Assembly (NCBI RefSeq): GCF_900155945.1
Contig: NZ_FTMN01000008.1
Span: 62,001-126,000, forward strand
DNA length: 64,000 bases
Origin: Marinobacterium stanieri
GTDB taxonomy: Bacteria; Pseudomonadota; Gammaproteobacteria; Pseudomonadales; Balneatricaceae
Reading direction: 5' to 3'
Each line of letters begins with the position of its first letter. Within the stretch, counting starts at the first letter, position 1. Of the stretch, positions 38,115 to 46,238 are shown piece by piece. The notes under the pieces were generated by a model, which worked only from the letters and a program-made list of their open reading frames with translations, was not told where the DNA came from and made no database searches. The position numbers and the translations under genes are program-made.

Positions 38115-38684
38115 ATGGCTAACTACTCCAGCAACCAGTTCAAAAACGGCATGAAAGTGATGATCGACGGCGACCCCTGCTCCATGGTCGACGTGGAGTT
38201 CGTTAAGCCGGGTAAGGGCCAGGCATTCACCCGCGTACGTCTGCGTAACCTGCTGACCGGTCGTATCTGGGAGCGTACCTTCAAGTCCAACGAATCCGCT
38301 GAAAGCGCCGATGTTATGGATATCGACATGGAGTACCTCTACAACGATGGCGACATGTGGCACTTCATGGACCCGAACTCCTTCGAGCAGGTAGCGGCTG
38401 ACAAGAACGCTGTTGCCGATGCTGACAAGTGGCTGAAGGAACAGGACAAGTGTGTTGTGACTCTGTGGAATGACAACCCGATCAGTGTTACCCCGCCGAA
38501 CTTCGTTGAGCTGGAAGTGACTGAAACCGATCCCGGCCTGAAAGGCGATACAGCACAGGGCGGCTCCAAGCCGGCAACCCTGAGCACTGGTGCCGTCGTG
38601 CGTGTACCGCTGTTCATCGAACAGGGTGAAACCCTGCGTATCGATACCCGTACCGGCGAGTACGTGAGCCGCGCAAACGGTTGA
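38115..38684 (+). CDS. efp: Elongation factor P
   Basis: A 189-residue translation factor that relieves stalling at polyproline stretches. It has the three-domain EF-P layout. K34, in the loop KPGKGQAF, is the residue lysylated by EpmA, so the protein is of the lysine type that depends on EpmA/EpmB. Both modifying enzymes flank it. The ATG at 38115 gives the normal N terminus; an in-frame upstream GTG at 38097 is rejected. It is followed by a strong terminator. Confidence 0.98.
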   Translation: MANYSSNQFKNGMKVMIDGDPCSMVDVEFVKPGKGQAFTRVRLRNLLTGRIWERTFKSNESAESADVMDIDMEYLYNDGDMWHFMDPNSFEQVAADKNAVADADKWLKEQDKCVVTLWNDNPISVTPPNFVELEVTETDPGLKGDTAQGGSKPATLSTGAVVRVPLFIEQGETLRIDTRTGEYVSRANG

Positions 38685-38725
38685 TCAGGTCGCAAGACAA
38701 CAGACTCTTTTGAGTTTGAGATATT

Positions 38726-38749
38726 ACGGCAGCTTCGGCTGCCGTTTTT
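38726..38749 (+). terminator. Rho-independent terminator after efp
   Basis: Stem ACGGCAGC / GCTGCCGT with a very stable TTCG tetraloop, followed by five T residues, 41 bp after the efp stop. Confidence 0.95.
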
Positions 38750-38786
38750 GCTTCAGGTTTCCGCTTCTTTCCTCTGGTGATCCTTC

Positions 38787-39755
38787 ATGCAGCAAGATCT
38801 CTGGCGTCCCAATGCCTCCATTGAAAACCTGCGTGCCCGTGCTCGGGTACTGGCGCAGATTCGCAGCTTCTTTGCCGAGCAGGATGTGCTGGAAGTGGAA
38901 ACACCAGTGCTGTCCAAATGCGCCGTCAGTGATCCGTTTCTGGACAGTCTGGAGGTCAGCTTCGGTTTTCAGCCGGGCATAGAGGACGAACGCCTGTACC
39001 TGCAAACCTCTCCCGAGTACGCCCTCAAGCGCCTGCTGGCCGCCGGCAGTGGTGATATCTATTCCATGGCCAAGGTGTTTCGCAACGGCGAGTTCGGGCG
39101 GCGCCATAATCCGGAATTCACCATGCTGGAGTGGTATCGGTTGGGGTTTGATGATCGCCAACTGATGGCTGAGGTCGCGGCGCTGGTCAGGACTGTTGTG
39201 CCAGAATTATCGGTGCAATACCTCAGCTATGCCGAGCTCTTTGAACGTGAGCTGGGGCTGGACCCGCACCAGGCATCCCTGCAGCAGCTGCAACAGGTTT
39301 GCCGTGAGCATGTGGATGCGCCTTTTGAGGATGATGACCGCGACACCTGGCTTAACCTGCTGATGTCGCATGTGCTGGAGCCACGTTTGCATGGGGCCGT
39401 GTTTATCCACAGCTACCCGGCTTCCATGGCGGCGTTGGCACAGGTGCGTGATGACGAACAGGGGCGTCAGGTGGCGGCGCGTTTTGAGCTTTTTGTCGAC
39501 GGAGTCGAGCTGGCCAACGGCTACCATGAATTGACTGATGCTGCTGAGCAGGCGCGCCGCTTGCAGGCTGATCAGCAACAACGTGCCGCCCTGGGGCTGC
39601 CTCAACGCCCGCTGGAGCAACGGCTTGTAGAAGCGCTGGAAGCAGGTCTGCCCGAGTGCGCCGGGGTGGCACTGGGCGTCGATCGGCTAGTGATGCTGGC
39701 GCTGGGTGTGGACAGCCTGGATCAGGTGGTGTCCTTTATGCATGAGCGGGCTTGA
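38787..39755 (+). CDS. epmA: EF-P--lysine ligase EpmA (PoxA/GenX)
   Basis: A 322-residue class II lysyl-tRNA-synthetase paralogue without the anticodon-binding domain. It attaches beta-lysine to K34 of EF-P. It starts MQQDLWRPNASIENLRARA and has class II motif 2 (FRNGEFGRRHNPEFTMLEWY) and motif 3 (GVALGVDRLVMLALG). It lies downstream of the efp terminator and so probably has its own promoter or depends on read-through. Confidence 0.97.
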   Translation: MQQDLWRPNASIENLRARARVLAQIRSFFAEQDVLEVETPVLSKCAVSDPFLDSLEVSFGFQPGIEDERLYLQTSPEYALKRLLAAGSGDIYSMAKVFRNGEFGRRHNPEFTMLEWYRLGFDDRQLMAEVAALVRTVVPELSVQYLSYAELFERELGLDPHQASLQQLQQVCREHVDAPFEDDDRDTWLNLLMSHVLEPRLHGAVFIHSYPASMAALAQVRDDEQGRQVAARFELFVDGVELANGYHELTDAAEQARRLQADQQQRAALGLPQRPLEQRLVEALEAGLPECAGVALGVDRLVMLALGVDSLDQVVSFMHERA

Positions 39756-39916
39756 TACTGTTTGAGCCCCCTCAACTGCTGAGTACCAGGCCAGCCTGCT
39801 GATACTTTTCCGGTCTGTTCTGTCGACCAGTCCACTCAGGTAGCTCGAGCACTCGAAAATGTGACTTCAGGTTGCCAGCTATCCATCTGTCCACTAGCTT
39901 GCAAGGGTGACAAGGT

Positions 39917-39931
39917 CCGGGTTCAACCCGG
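39917..39931. promoter_or_regulatory. Perfect 7+1+7 palindrome upstream of the MDR gene
   Basis: CCGGGTT-C-AACCCGG, 31-45 bp before the GTG. It may be an operator for an unknown regulator or a small RNA hairpin. The rest of the 206-bp gap 39756-39961 shows nothing clear. Confidence 0.4.
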
Positions 39932-39961
39932 CTTGGCCCCTATTTGGCAAGGAGTGACAGC

Positions 39962-41119
39962 GTGACATCAGAAAACCAAACGCCCGCAACCATGGCCGCC
40001 GTTCAATTGGTTGGGCATGGCGGTGTGGATCAATTGCAGTACAGCACTGAGGTGCCTGTGCCTAAACCGGGCCAGGGTGACGTGCTGGTTCAGGTGACTG
40101 CGACTGCCAAGAACAATACCGACCGTAAGGCGCGGGAGGGGCTTTACCCTACCAAGGACAAAGGGGATGTCACCTCCTTCCAGATGGGCGGCGAAGCCAC
40201 GCTGACTTTTCCTCGTATTCAGGGTGCTGACATTGTCGGGCGTGTTGTGGCCGTGGGCGAGGGTGTCAGCGAGTTCCGTATTGGCGAGCGCGGCCTGCTG
40301 GATTTCAATCTCTATCCTGACAACCGACGCGACATCAATCTGACGCCGGACTATTACGGCCACGGCGCCGATGGCGGCTTTGCCGAATATGTGGCCTTGC
40401 CGTCTGATCAGTTTCATCGGGTTGATAACCCAGAGCTGGCCGATGCCGAGCTGGCGTCCATGGGGATGTGTTCCTATCAGACGGCCTACCACATGCTCAC
40501 CGTCGCCGGGGTTGCGGCGGGGGAGCGGGTGCTGGTCAGTGGTGCCAGTGGTGGTGTGGGCACGGCTCTGATTCAATTGTGCCGCATTATCGGCGCCATC
40601 CCCTATGCATTGAGTCAGCAGGACAAGGCCGATGCCTTGCTGGCGCTGGGGGCTGAAGCGGTGCTGGATCGCTCGGATATGAGCCAGTTCACCGAGCAGG
40701 TCAAAGCGGTAACGGGTGGCAAGCCGATTGATGCGGTGATGGATCTGGTGGGCGGTGAGATGACCGATGCCTTCATCGACACCATGATTTTCGATATGAA
40801 ACAGCGCTCCACCTATCCCCGTTTAAGCATCGCCGGGGCCAGTGGCGGTAATCTCTCGGAAATCATGTGGACCCGGGTCTATCTTTATCAGGTGCAGATT
40901 TTTGGCGTGTCCCATGGCACCCGCGAAGAGGCGGAGCAGCTCATTGCCTGGATCCGTGAGGGCGCCTTGAAACCGGTGTTGCACGCGGCCTTTCCCCTGT
41001 CACATCTGCGTGAAGCGGAAGAGTATTTCGTACACCGTGGCAGTAACTATCTGGGCAAGATTGTCATTGTGCCCGATAGCCAGTGGGATACCCATGGCAA
41101 GCCATTTGCCTTGACGTGA
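39962..41119 (+). CDS. MDR-family NAD(P)-dependent oxidoreductase
   Basis: A 385-residue medium-chain dehydrogenase/reductase of the quinone-oxidoreductase type. A GroES-like N-terminal domain precedes a Rossmann domain with SGASGGVGTALIQLC (the glycine motif near residues 193-200). Zn-ligand cysteines of alcohol dehydrogenases are not seen. The GTG at 39962 has an AAGGAG site at 7-bp spacing; the ATG at 39992 matches the usual family N terminus (MAAVQLVGHGG) but has no ribosome site. It is followed at 59 bp by the racemase-like gene, probably one transcript. Confidence 0.82.
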   Translation: MTSENQTPATMAAVQLVGHGGVDQLQYSTEVPVPKPGQGDVLVQVTATAKNNTDRKAREGLYPTKDKGDVTSFQMGGEATLTFPRIQGADIVGRVVAVGEGVSEFRIGERGLLDFNLYPDNRRDINLTPDYYGHGADGGFAEYVALPSDQFHRVDNPELADAELASMGMCSYQTAYHMLTVAGVAAGERVLVSGASGGVGTALIQLCRIIGAIPYALSQQDKADALLALGAEAVLDRSDMSQFTEQVKAVTGGKPIDAVMDLVGGEMTDAFIDTMIFDMKQRSTYPRLSIAGASGGNLSEIMWTRVYLYQVQIFGVSHGTREEAEQLIAWIREGALKPVLHAAFPLSHLREAEEYFVHRGSNYLGKIVIVPDSQWDTHGKPFALT

Positions 41120-41178
41120 TAGGGCTCAGGCCTGTCCACCTCTAGCCTCAGGTGCTGCTTGTGCAGCGGGAGGATGTT

Positions 41179-42225
41179 ATGCAGCACCAGGTAAAACTGG
41201 AACTCATGGATACCCATGCCGGCGGTGATGTCAGCCGCATCGTGACCGGTGGCATCATGCGCTTGCCCGGCACCAGTGTGCGTCAGCAGATGGAGTTCTT
41301 GCGAGATCAGGCTGACGGTTTGCGCCGGCTGTTGCTGGAGGAGCCCTACGGCATTCCAGAAATGTCGGTGGATCTGATCGTCCCCGCCAGCCATCCGGAT
41401 GCCGACTGGGGCTATATCATCATGGAGGTAATGGGGTATCCCATCTACTCGGGCTCCAACACCATCTGTACGGCCACCGCACTGCTGGAAAGCGGTCTGA
41501 TTAAAAAACAGGAAGGCGTACAGACGTTTACCCTGGAGGCGCCGGCCGGGCTGGTGCAGATTGAAGCCCGGATACAGGATGGGGTGGTGGAAGCCATCAC
41601 CTGTGAGGGGCTGCCCAGTTATATCCACACCTACAAGGCCAGTATAGAGGTGCCGGGCATTGGGCCTGTCACCTACAGCATCGCCTATAGCGGTGGTTTC
41701 TACGCGTTGGTGGAGGCGGCCGAGCTTGGTTTTGTGCTGGAGGCTTCCGAAGAGCGTGCACTGGCTGATACTGCCCATGCCATTGTGGAAGCGATTACCG
41801 CCGAGACTGAGTTTGAACACTATGCACTCGGGAATGTTGGGCCCTTGCCCTTTCTTCATTTCATGGGCCCTGTGTTGCAGCTCAGCGATACGACTTACCG
41901 CTCTCGCTCGGCAACCTATGTGCACCCCGGTGTGATCTGTCGCAGCACTACCGGAACCGGTACATCTGCGCGGCTGGCACTGATGCAGTATGAGGGATTG
42001 ATTGAGCCGGGGGATTCCCTTGAAACCGTCTCCTTGCGTGACACCCGCTTTGTTGGCACCTATACCGGCCTTGCCAATAAGCAGGGGCAGGATGTCGTTG
42101 AAAACCGCATCACCGGGCGCAGTTTTGTACTTAATCGCGCAGAGGTGATTGCCAACGAAGATGATGCCATGCTCAGCCCGGAGGTGGTGCAAAGCCTGCG
42201 TGTACTCTCGACACAGCGAACCTGA
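41179..42225 (+). CDS. Proline racemase-superfamily protein with altered catalytic positions
   Basis: A 348-residue member of the proline racemase / hydroxyproline epimerase / 3-hydroxyproline dehydratase superfamily. It starts MQHQVKLELMDTHAGGDVSR, the family N terminus. The first active-site position, Cys in CGHGT of racemases, reads S91 in YSGSNTIC. The second, Cys in DRSPCGTGT, reads T258 in CRSTTGTGTSARL, with Cys254 where Asp is usual. A plain racemase mechanism with two Cys is therefore unlikely; a dehydratase or another activity is possible. The ATG at 41179 has a GGAGG site. It sits between the MDR gene and the ABC transporter. Confidence 0.85.
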   Translation: MQHQVKLELMDTHAGGDVSRIVTGGIMRLPGTSVRQQMEFLRDQADGLRRLLLEEPYGIPEMSVDLIVPASHPDADWGYIIMEVMGYPIYSGSNTICTATALLESGLIKKQEGVQTFTLEAPAGLVQIEARIQDGVVEAITCEGLPSYIHTYKASIEVPGIGPVTYSIAYSGGFYALVEAAELGFVLEASEERALADTAHAIVEAITAETEFEHYALGNVGPLPFLHFMGPVLQLSDTTYRSRSATYVHPGVICRSTTGTGTSARLALMQYEGLIEPGDSLETVSLRDTRFVGTYTGLANKQGQDVVENRITGRSFVLNRAEVIANEDDAMLSPEVVQSLRVLSTQRT

Positions 42226-42279
42226 TACTACCCTGGATGCCTGAGTGCTCTACAAGGCAGCGCGACCGGTACGAAAAGG

Positions 42280-42296
42280 TGCACAATCTCTGTGCA
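42280..42296 (+). promoter_or_regulatory. NtrC-type enhancer site upstream of the amino-acid transporter
   Basis: TGCACA-ATCTC-TGTGCA is a perfect 6+5+6 inverted repeat with the TGCAC-N7-GTGCA core of NtrC sites. Its centre is about 150 bp upstream of the predicted transcription start. A much weaker match lies 31 bp downstream. Confidence 0.7.
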
Positions 42297-42413
42297 CTGC
42301 CTTGAATCGGTGCGCTGCTGCCGGCCCGTGCATTTTACCTTCCTCTCGCGCTTCGCTCGTAAACTGATGTTTTAAAAATACTTTCAATGTTAAGTAAGAA
42401 AACTTCCGATTTT

Positions 42414-42429
42414 TGGCACATTGGTTGCA
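42414..42429 (+). promoter_or_regulatory. Sigma54 promoter of the amino-acid ABC transporter
   Basis: TGGCAC-ATTGG-TTGCA matches the -24/-12 consensus, with invariant GG at 42415-42416 and GC at 42427-42428. Transcription should start near 42440, about 49 nt before the ATG. Confidence 0.93.
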
Positions 42430-42488
42430 AAAGTTATTCGTGTTGAATCTTTTGTTTCAGAAACGTGAAGCCGTTTGAGGATGTTGCC

Positions 42489-43292
42489 ATGAAGAAAATG
42501 TTGAAAGGTTTTAAGCGTAGTTTGGCCGTTGGTGCGGCCGCTGTCGGGATCGTGATGTCAGCCGGGGCTCAGGCCAGCCTCTTGGGTGATATCGAAGATC
42601 GTGGCGTCATTCGTGTTGCCGTGCCGCAGGACTTTCCCCCGTTCGGGTCTGTGGGAACCGATCTGAAACCACGTGGATACGACATCGATATGGCGAATCA
42701 CATTGCCGAAGAGATGGGCGTTAAGCTCGAGCTGATTACCGTGACCAGCGCCAACCGTATTCCCTACCTGCAAACCGGTCGCGCCGACCTGGTGATCTCC
42801 AGCCTGGGCAAGAACGCCGAGCGTGAAAAGGCGATCGACTTCACCGATGCCTACGCGCCTTTCTTCCTGGGTGTATTTGGCACCCCTGATATCGAAGTGG
42901 CTGCACCTGCTGACCTGGAAGGCAAGGTTGTTGGTGTTACCCGTGGTGCCGTCGAAGATATGGAGCTGGAAAAAGTGCTGCCCGAAGGGGCCGAGATGAA
43001 GCGCTTTGAAGATAACAACACCACGCTTTCGGCTTATCTCTCCGGCCAGGTGTCCCTGATTGCGACCGGTAACCTGGTAGCCGCAGAAATTGCAGAACGT
43101 CGCCCGGAACAGGCTCCGGTGACCAAGTTCATGCTGCGTGACTCTCCGTGTTACATCGGCCTGAAAAAAGGTGAAGCCGAACTCCAGGCCCGCGTGAACG
43201 AAATCATCGCTCAGGCACTGGCAAGCGGCAAATTGAACAGCATTTCAGAAACCTGGCTCAAGGCGCCGCTGCCTGCCGGTTTCGGGAGCTAA
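42489..43292 (+). CDS. Amino-acid ABC transporter, periplasmic binding protein (SBP family 3)
   Basis: A 267-residue periplasmic protein. The signal peptide (residues 1-30, ending AQA-S) is followed by a family 3 binding fold: GVIRVAVPQDFPPFGSVG, the YDIDMANHIAEEMG motif, RADLVISSLGKNAEREKAIDF and EDMELEKVLP. The substrate is a polar amino acid or relative; the exact ligand is not readable. The ATG at 42489 has a GAGG site. An in-frame GTG at 42465 is rejected. It is the first gene of a sigma54-controlled operon of four transporter genes. Confidence 0.93.
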   Translation: MKKMLKGFKRSLAVGAAAVGIVMSAGAQASLLGDIEDRGVIRVAVPQDFPPFGSVGTDLKPRGYDIDMANHIAEEMGVKLELITVTSANRIPYLQTGRADLVISSLGKNAEREKAIDFTDAYAPFFLGVFGTPDIEVAAPADLEGKVVGVTRGAVEDMELEKVLPEGAEMKRFEDNNTTLSAYLSGQVSLIATGNLVAAEIAERRPEQAPVTKFMLRDSPCYIGLKKGEAELQARVNEIIAQALASGKLNSISETWLKAPLPAGFGS

Positions 43293-43301
43293 GGCCTGCT
43301 C

Positions 43302-43967
43302 ATGTTGAACTTCAGTGATCTCTTGCCCTATACGGACCTGCTTCTGCAGGGGCTAGGGGTCACCGTTTTGCTGACACTCTATTCCACGCTGGGCGGGGTG
43401 GCCATAGGCACCGCCTGTGCAGCAGGTCGGCACTACGGTGGCAAAAAGACGCGTTGGGTGATCGGCAGTTATGTCGAACTTATCCGCAACACTCCCTTTA
43501 TTGTGCAATTATTTTTCATTTTCTTCGGGCTGCCCGCCATTGGCCTGAAATTAACCGCCTGGGAAGCCGGCTTGCTGGCCATGCTGATTAACCTGGGTGC
43601 ATACAGTACCGAAATTATCCGTGCCGGACTGGCGGCTACGCCAAAAGGGCAGGTCGAAGCAGCACGGGTTTTGGGACTGAGCTCAAGACAGATTTTTTTC
43701 CGGGTAATTTTGAACCCGGCATTTGAAAAGATTTATCCGGCTCTGACCAGCCAGTGCATTATCGTCATGCTGGGGTCGGCCGTGGTATCGCAAATTTCCG
43801 TGATGGATTTGACCTATGCCGCCAACCTGATTCAGTCCCGCAACTTCAGAAGTTTTGAAGCCTATCTGGTCGTGGCCGGCATGTATCTCCTGCTCGCAAT
43901 TCTGATGCGACAGGTATTTGAGTGGGTGGGCCGACGTGTATTTCGCCACCGGAGGACAGCCGCATGA
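43302..43967 (+). CDS. Amino-acid ABC transporter permease 1 (HisMQ family)
   Basis: A 221-residue inner-membrane permease with about five spans. It has the HisM/GlnP signature VELIRNTPFIVQLFFIFFG and the ATPase-coupling EAA loop RAGLAATPKGQVEAARVLGLS. It overlaps the second permease by four bases (ATGA). Confidence 0.94.
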   Translation: MLNFSDLLPYTDLLLQGLGVTVLLTLYSTLGGVAIGTACAAGRHYGGKKTRWVIGSYVELIRNTPFIVQLFFIFFGLPAIGLKLTAWEAGLLAMLINLGAYSTEIIRAGLAATPKGQVEAARVLGLSSRQIFFRVILNPAFEKIYPALTSQCIIVMLGSAVVSQISVMDLTYAANLIQSRNFRSFEAYLVVAGMYLLLAILMRQVFEWVGRRVFRHRRTAA

Positions 43968-44614
43968 TCGATTTTTCAAACTGGGACCTGCTACGCAACC
44001 TGTTACTGGCGACTCGCTGGACCATCGCACTTTCTCTGACGGCCTTTGTCGGTGGCGCCCTGGTTGGCCTGTTGCTGACGGCCATGCGCCTGAGCGGCCG
44101 CTCTGCACTGCAGTATGTGGTGCGCGGCTATGTTGAGCTTTTTCAGGGGACACCGCTGTTGATGCAGCTGTTTCTGGTGTTCTTCGGACTGTCGATGCTG
44201 GGTATCGATATCTCGGCCTGGGCGGCGGCGGCCATTGCTCTGACCTGCTTTACCAGCGCCTTCCTGACGGAGATCTGGCGTGGTTGTATCGACACCCTGC
44301 CCAAGGGGCAGTGGGAAGCCTCACGTTGTCTGGGACTGAGTTTCACACAAACGCTGACGCGGGTGATTTTGCCACAGGCTGTGCGCGTGGCCCTGGCACC
44401 GACCATCGGCTTCTCGGTGCAGGTTGTGAAAGGCACGGCGCTAGCCTCCATTATCGGTTTTGTCGAACTCACCAAGGCCGGCACCATGCTGAATAACGCG
44501 ACGTTTGAGCCCTTTAAAATATTTGCCATGGTAGCGCTGATCTATTTCGCACTCTGTTACCCGCTGTCACTGGCTAGTCAAAAACTGGAGAAGAAATTCA
44601 ATGGCGCTCGTTAA
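43964..44614 (+). CDS. Amino-acid ABC transporter permease 2 (HisMQ family)
   Basis: A 216-residue permease with the same fold: YVELFQGTPLLMQLFLVFFG and the EAA loop RGCIDTLPKGQWEASRCLGL. The start at 43964 has a GGAGG site and overlaps permease 1; an in-frame codon at 43922 is rejected. It overlaps the ATPase gene by 14 bp. The two permeases presumably form a heterodimer. Confidence 0.94.
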   Translation: MIDFSNWDLLRNLLLATRWTIALSLTAFVGGALVGLLLTAMRLSGRSALQYVVRGYVELFQGTPLLMQLFLVFFGLSMLGIDISAWAAAAIALTCFTSAFLTEIWRGCIDTLPKGQWEASRCLGLSFTQTLTRVILPQAVRVALAPTIGFSVQVVKGTALASIIGFVELTKAGTMLNNATFEPFKIFAMVALIYFALCYPLSLASQKLEKKFNGAR

Positions 44615-45329
44615 TATTGATCAGGTCCATAAATATTATGGTGACCTGCATGTACTCAAAGGTGTCGACCTTAAAGTAAAGGCCGGTGAAGTTGTCTCCA
44701 TTATTGGCCGCAGCGGGTCCGGGAAAAGCACGCTGCTGCGTTGCATGAATGGTCTGGAAGAGTATCAACAGGGTGGTATCACCCTGGATGACAAGGAAGT
44801 CTGCAGCGACGAAAAACAGGTCAGACTGCTGTCGCGCAGCGTGGGTATGGTATTTCAGAGCTTCAACCTGTTTCCGCACCTGACAGTGGGTGAAAACATC
44901 ATGCTGGCGCCCAAGCTGGTGTTGGGTGTGGCCGATAAAGAAGCACGCGCGCTGGCGGAGGACAAGCTGGCGAAAGTGGGGCTGGTGGACAAGTTTGACC
45001 AGTATCCCGACCGTCTTTCCGGTGGTCAGCAGCAGCGTGTGGCGATTGCCCGTGCACTGGCCATGTCACCCAAGGTGCTCCTGTGTGACGAGATCACCTC
45101 GGCACTGGATCCGGAACTGGTCGGTGAAGTACTGAAAGTGCTGGAACAGCTGGCGGCGGAAGGCATGACGCTGATCCTCGTCACCCATGAAATGAACTTT
45201 GCCCGCGATGTGGGGGATCGGGTGGTCTTCATGCACCAGGGCACCATCTGGGAAAGTGGGCCTGCACAGGAAGTGTTTGCCAATCCGTCGACCCCTGAGT
45301 TGCAAAGTTTCATCAACGCCGTGCTGTAG
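44601..45329 (+). CDS. Amino-acid ABC transporter ATP-binding protein
   Basis: A 242-residue ATPase of the polar amino-acid transport type (GlnQ/HisP). It has Walker A GRSGSGKST (about residues 34-42), the signature LSGGQQQRVAIARAL, Walker B LLCDEITSALD and the switch His in LVTHEM. It completes the binding protein-permease-permease-ATPase set and is followed 11 bp later by the RpiR-type regulator. Confidence 0.97.
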   Translation: MALVNIDQVHKYYGDLHVLKGVDLKVKAGEVVSIIGRSGSGKSTLLRCMNGLEEYQQGGITLDDKEVCSDEKQVRLLSRSVGMVFQSFNLFPHLTVGENIMLAPKLVLGVADKEARALAEDKLAKVGLVDKFDQYPDRLSGGQQQRVAIARALAMSPKVLLCDEITSALDPELVGEVLKVLEQLAAEGMTLILVTHEMNFARDVGDRVVFMHQGTIWESGPAQEVFANPSTPELQSFINAVL

Positions 45330-45340
45330 GGAGAGGGGCT

Positions 45341-46177
45341 GTGCGTCAGATTACCGAAACGATCCGGCAAAATTATGACCAGCTCTCGCCCAGTGAGCGG
45401 CGAGTGGCCGGTTTCATCATTGATCATCTGGATGATCTGGCAACCTATAACTCGGTTGAATTGAGTCGCCAGTGTAATACGTCGAAAGCGACAATCAGTC
45501 GGCTGTTTCGTCGTCTGGGGTACGACAGCTTCAAGCAGGCCCGAGAAGAGCTGCGTCGACTGCGGCAGTCGGGCGTGCCCTTGCCCGGTTCCATGCAAGC
45601 CGGTGTCAGTCTGGTGGATCGCCATTTCGCCAGTGAGCAGCAAAACCTGCAGCGTCTGGCTGCATTGGCACAGTCCAGCCAACTCAGTGATATCACCGAG
45701 CAGCTGGCCGAAGCCAAAAATGTTGCCGTGATCGGTTTTCGCAACAGTTACCCGATTGCCTTGCACCTGCGTCAGCAGCTGCAGCAGGTGCGTGCATCCG
45801 TGAGGCTTTTGCCTCAGCCGGGGCAGACGCTGGGCGAAGAGCTGGTCGAACTGACGCCCGATGACCTGGTGATACTGGTGGCGTTTCACCGCCGCCCATC
45901 CGGTTTCCGAACCCTTTTGAACACCTTGCAACAGCAGCAGATACCGACCGTTCTGCTATGTGAAAGCAATAGTGGCTTGATGGCGGGTGGAAAAGGCATG
46001 GTGCTGGAACTGCCGCTGGATACCGTATCCGCATTTGACAGCTATGCCCTGCCCATGAGCCTGGCCAGCCTGCTCAGTAACCTGCTGTTGCACCATCAGC
46101 TGGAGCAGGGCCGATCAAGAATTGAGCAGATTAACGAACTCTATGATCTGACCGGGGAGTTGGACATCAGTTATTGA
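45341..46177 (+). CDS. RpiR-family transcriptional regulator
   Basis: A 278-residue regulator with an N-terminal RpiR helix-turn-helix (about 1-75; SRQCNTSKATISRLFRRLGY) and a SIS domain (about 115-250) that normally binds a phosphosugar or related effector. The start is a GTG with a GGAGAGG site. It is 11 bp from the transporter ATPase gene, so it is probably in the same transcript and may regulate the unit in response to the transported compound or a catabolite. Confidence 0.9.
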   Translation: MRQITETIRQNYDQLSPSERRVAGFIIDHLDDLATYNSVELSRQCNTSKATISRLFRRLGYDSFKQAREELRRLRQSGVPLPGSMQAGVSLVDRHFASEQQNLQRLAALAQSSQLSDITEQLAEAKNVAVIGFRNSYPIALHLRQQLQQVRASVRLLPQPGQTLGEELVELTPDDLVILVAFHRRPSGFRTLLNTLQQQQIPTVLLCESNSGLMAGGKGMVLELPLDTVSAFDSYALPMSLASLLSNLLLHHQLEQGRSRIEQINELYDLTGELDISY

Positions 46178-46238
46178 CTGCCCGAGCCGAAGCCCCATCC
46201 GACGAGCGGGGCCTTGGCGGGCTCAGTGGTTTTTTGGA

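Noticed and set aside
39905-39940. tRNA T-arm-like sequence around GGGTTCAACCC
   Set aside because: The loop is five bases and there is no acceptor, D or anticodon arm around it.
39934-39949. Second sigma54-like promoter (TGGCCC-CTATT-TGGCA) before the MDR gene
   Set aside because: GG and GC spacing is right, but two conserved bases differ and the predicted transcript would start after the AAGGAG ribosome site, only about two bases before the GTG.
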